Assembly: GCA_001701075.1 (NCBI GenBank)
Contig: DAAK01000150.1
Location: forward strand, 1-5,779
DNA from: Bacteroidales bacterium GP3
GTDB taxonomy: Bacteria > Bacteroidota > Bacteroidia > Bacteroidales > Muribaculaceae
Direction of reading: 5' to 3'
Length of the DNA: 5,779 bases
Part shown: one piece after another, positions 4,864 to 5,779 of the stretch
Position numbering within the stretch: position 1 is the stretch's first letter
Layout: every line of letters begins with the position of its first letter
Notes under the pieces: generated by a model
Seen by the model: only the letters and a program-made list of their open reading frames with translations
The model's database searches: none
Told to the model about the DNA's origin: nothing
Translations under genes and position numbers: made by a program

Positions 4864-5520
4864 ATGAACTTTGCAGAAATTATTGCAGTGATGATTGTGG
4901 TGCCAGTCACACTGTATTTCATTATTGACTTAATAAAAGTATATAAGAATGAGGGCTCCTATAAAAACAGCGAGCATACAGCATCATATGAGGTTGTAAA
5001 CGACAGGGCAAAGGCAAAAGAGGAACTAAAATCACAGATTAATGAACTTTCCGAAAAATATGGCAAATGCTCTGCTGACATAAATCTCGGTGGGTGGACC
5101 GACCACACATTAAAGAAGAGATTTCTTGTTTTTGAGGAATCGAAACTACTCATAATCAATGAATCAGAATATAGGTTTGCCGACATTCTTGACTATTCGA
5201 TGGTGGATGATGCAACAAGAGAGACCACAACATTTTCCGACGGCAAGACTTCAACATCAACAGGAAGTATGATAGGGAGAGCTGTGGCAGGAGGCATCAT
5301 CGGTGGAGGACTGGGTGCAGTTGCTGGAGCAGCTACTGCAAAGAAAAACACATATTCGGATTCCTTTAGCGAGACCAAGAACAAACATAGATATTCTATT
5401 TATATTAACCTGAACTCATTTGAAAATCCAACCTTGAAGCTCCCAATAATCGAAAGCAGTGACAGAGCGCACCAAATTACAAGTATTCTTAATGTGATTA
5501 CCGAAAGAAACAAGCAGTAA
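4864..5520 (+). CDS. Membrane-anchored hypothetical protein with glycine-zipper insert
   Basis: This 218-residue protein has one N-terminal membrane helix (about residues 3-24), a short basic stop (KVYK), then a charged helix with coiled-coil character (45-66). Residues 86-112 (RFLVFEESKLLIINESEYRF and on) and 174-213 look like the two halves of a bacterial PH-like beta domain ending in a helix. Between them is an insert: a Ser/Thr-rich stretch, then a glycine zipper at 134-160 (GSMIGRAVAGG, IIGGGLGAVAGA). The arrangement of a PH-like fold interrupted by a glycine-rich hairpin is seen in many uncharacterised bacterial proteins; no enzymatic motif is visible. The zipper could insert in or oligomerise at a membrane. 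ATG 4864 is the first start after an in-frame TAA at 4846; ATG 4891 would still keep most of the helix. No ribosome-binding site or promoter is apparent, and it touches the HTH frame head-to-head. Confidence 0.8.
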   Translation: MNFAEIIAVMIVVPVTLYFIIDLIKVYKNEGSYKNSEHTASYEVVNDRAKAKEELKSQINELSEKYGKCSADINLGGWTDHTLKKRFLVFEESKLLIINESEYRFADILDYSMVDDATRETTTFSDGKTSTSTGSMIGRAVAGGIIGGGLGAVAGAATAKKNTYSDSFSETKNKHRYSIYINLNSFENPTLKLPIIESSDRAHQITSILNVITERNKQ

Positions 5521-5659
5521 TAGAGGCGTTTTTCAGAATTAATTTGCCAATCTGACGCTTAGCTATAATCAGGCGATTTTGCAATTGTCTCAAATGCGGT
5601 TGCCCATTACTGAGATGAGTCGATTGCTAAGGTCAATGCGAAGTTCCATCAAAGCAATG

Positions 5660-5706
5660 AAAAAAATTCAGCCCTGAACCCTCCATGACGGAGAATTCAG
5701 GGCTGA
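5660..5706 (-). terminator. Strong intrinsic terminator of the right-end gene
   Basis: On the minus strand an 11-bp perfect stem (tcagccctgaa, 5706-5696, with ttcagggctga, 5678-5668) encloses a smaller ctcc/ggag stem. After one A it is followed by seven T (5666-5660). The hairpin starts 19 bases after the stop of the minus-strand gene at the window edge. On the plus strand only tttaaaat follows, so it may also weakly stop transcripts from the gene ending at 5520. Confidence 0.9.
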
Positions 5707-5725
5707 TTTAAAATCTTGGTATGAG

Positions 5726-5779
5726 TTATTCCTCGGCATAGGATAGGACTGTCGGCGACTCAACGTCGACGCCATATTC
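5726..5779 (-). CDS. C-terminal end of an unidentified gene
   Basis: The last 17 codons and stop of a minus-strand gene that enters from the right: EYGVDVESPTVLSYAEE then TAA at 5728-5726. The frame is open to the window edge, has a GC-richer codon choice (GTC GAC, TCG CCG) than the neighbouring genes, and is followed directly by a strong terminator, so it is very likely a real gene end. The protein cannot be identified from this tail. The change in base composition suggests that it belongs to the resident chromosome while the region to its left is accessory DNA. Confidence 0.65.
   Translation of the reverse strand, partial: EYGVDVESPTVLSYAEE

Noticed and set aside
4959..5384. Minus-strand frames opposite the glycine-zipper protein
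   Set aside because: Proline/alanine-rich reading is the reverse complement of the glycine zipper; no start signals.
1..5779. CRISPR array, tRNA, rRNA or complete insertion sequence
   Set aside because: No regularly spaced repeats, cloverleaf-like segment, rRNA sequence, or transposase with terminal inverted repeats was seen.

Overview
The window looks like an accessory stretch of a Bacteroidales-type chromosome (Bacteroidota). The DNA is AT-rich, the genes mostly lack Shine-Dalgarno sites, and at least one start is preceded by a TAnnTTTG -7 box, which is typical of that phylum. The protein families also fit: RhuM-like protein, DUF234 ATPase, and an EcoRI-type methylase paired with a DUF262-HNH protein. 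The phylum assignment is an inference from these signs; no ribosomal or other marker gene is present.

Layout. Positions 1-205 hold no convincing gene, only an imperfect direct repeat. Positions 208-483 are a decayed RhuM-family gene with two in-frame stops. A plus-strand gene at 516-1892 encodes an AAA+ ATPase with a DUF234 tail that carries a nuclease-like motif. Its start is preceded by a -7 box and a 16-bp perfect palindrome that looks like an operator. Convergent to it, on the minus strand, is a two-gene operon. The first gene (4242 to 3136) is a full-length adenine methylase closely resembling M.EcoRI. The second (3139 to 1973) overlaps it by ATGA and encodes a DUF262 protein with a C-terminal HNH nuclease. 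Positions 4243-4707 are a poorly explained leader or intergenic region with several inverted repeats and one doubtful 79-codon frame. A short minus-strand helix-turn-helix gene (4863-4708), probably truncated at its N-terminus, abuts head-to-head the start of a plus-strand gene (4864-5520) for a membrane-anchored, glycine-zipper protein. The right end carries the last 17 codons of a minus-strand gene followed by a strong intrinsic terminator.

How the genes work together. The methylase and DUF262-HNH genes are most simply read as a restriction-modification system in which the usual PD-(D/E)XK EcoRI nuclease is replaced by a putative NTP-dependent DUF262-HNH effector. This is the most interesting content of the window. 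The ATPase gene is convergent and has its own control signals, so it is probably an independent unit. The RhuM remnant, truncated HTH gene and abrupt gene junctions suggest a region of repeated insertion and loss.
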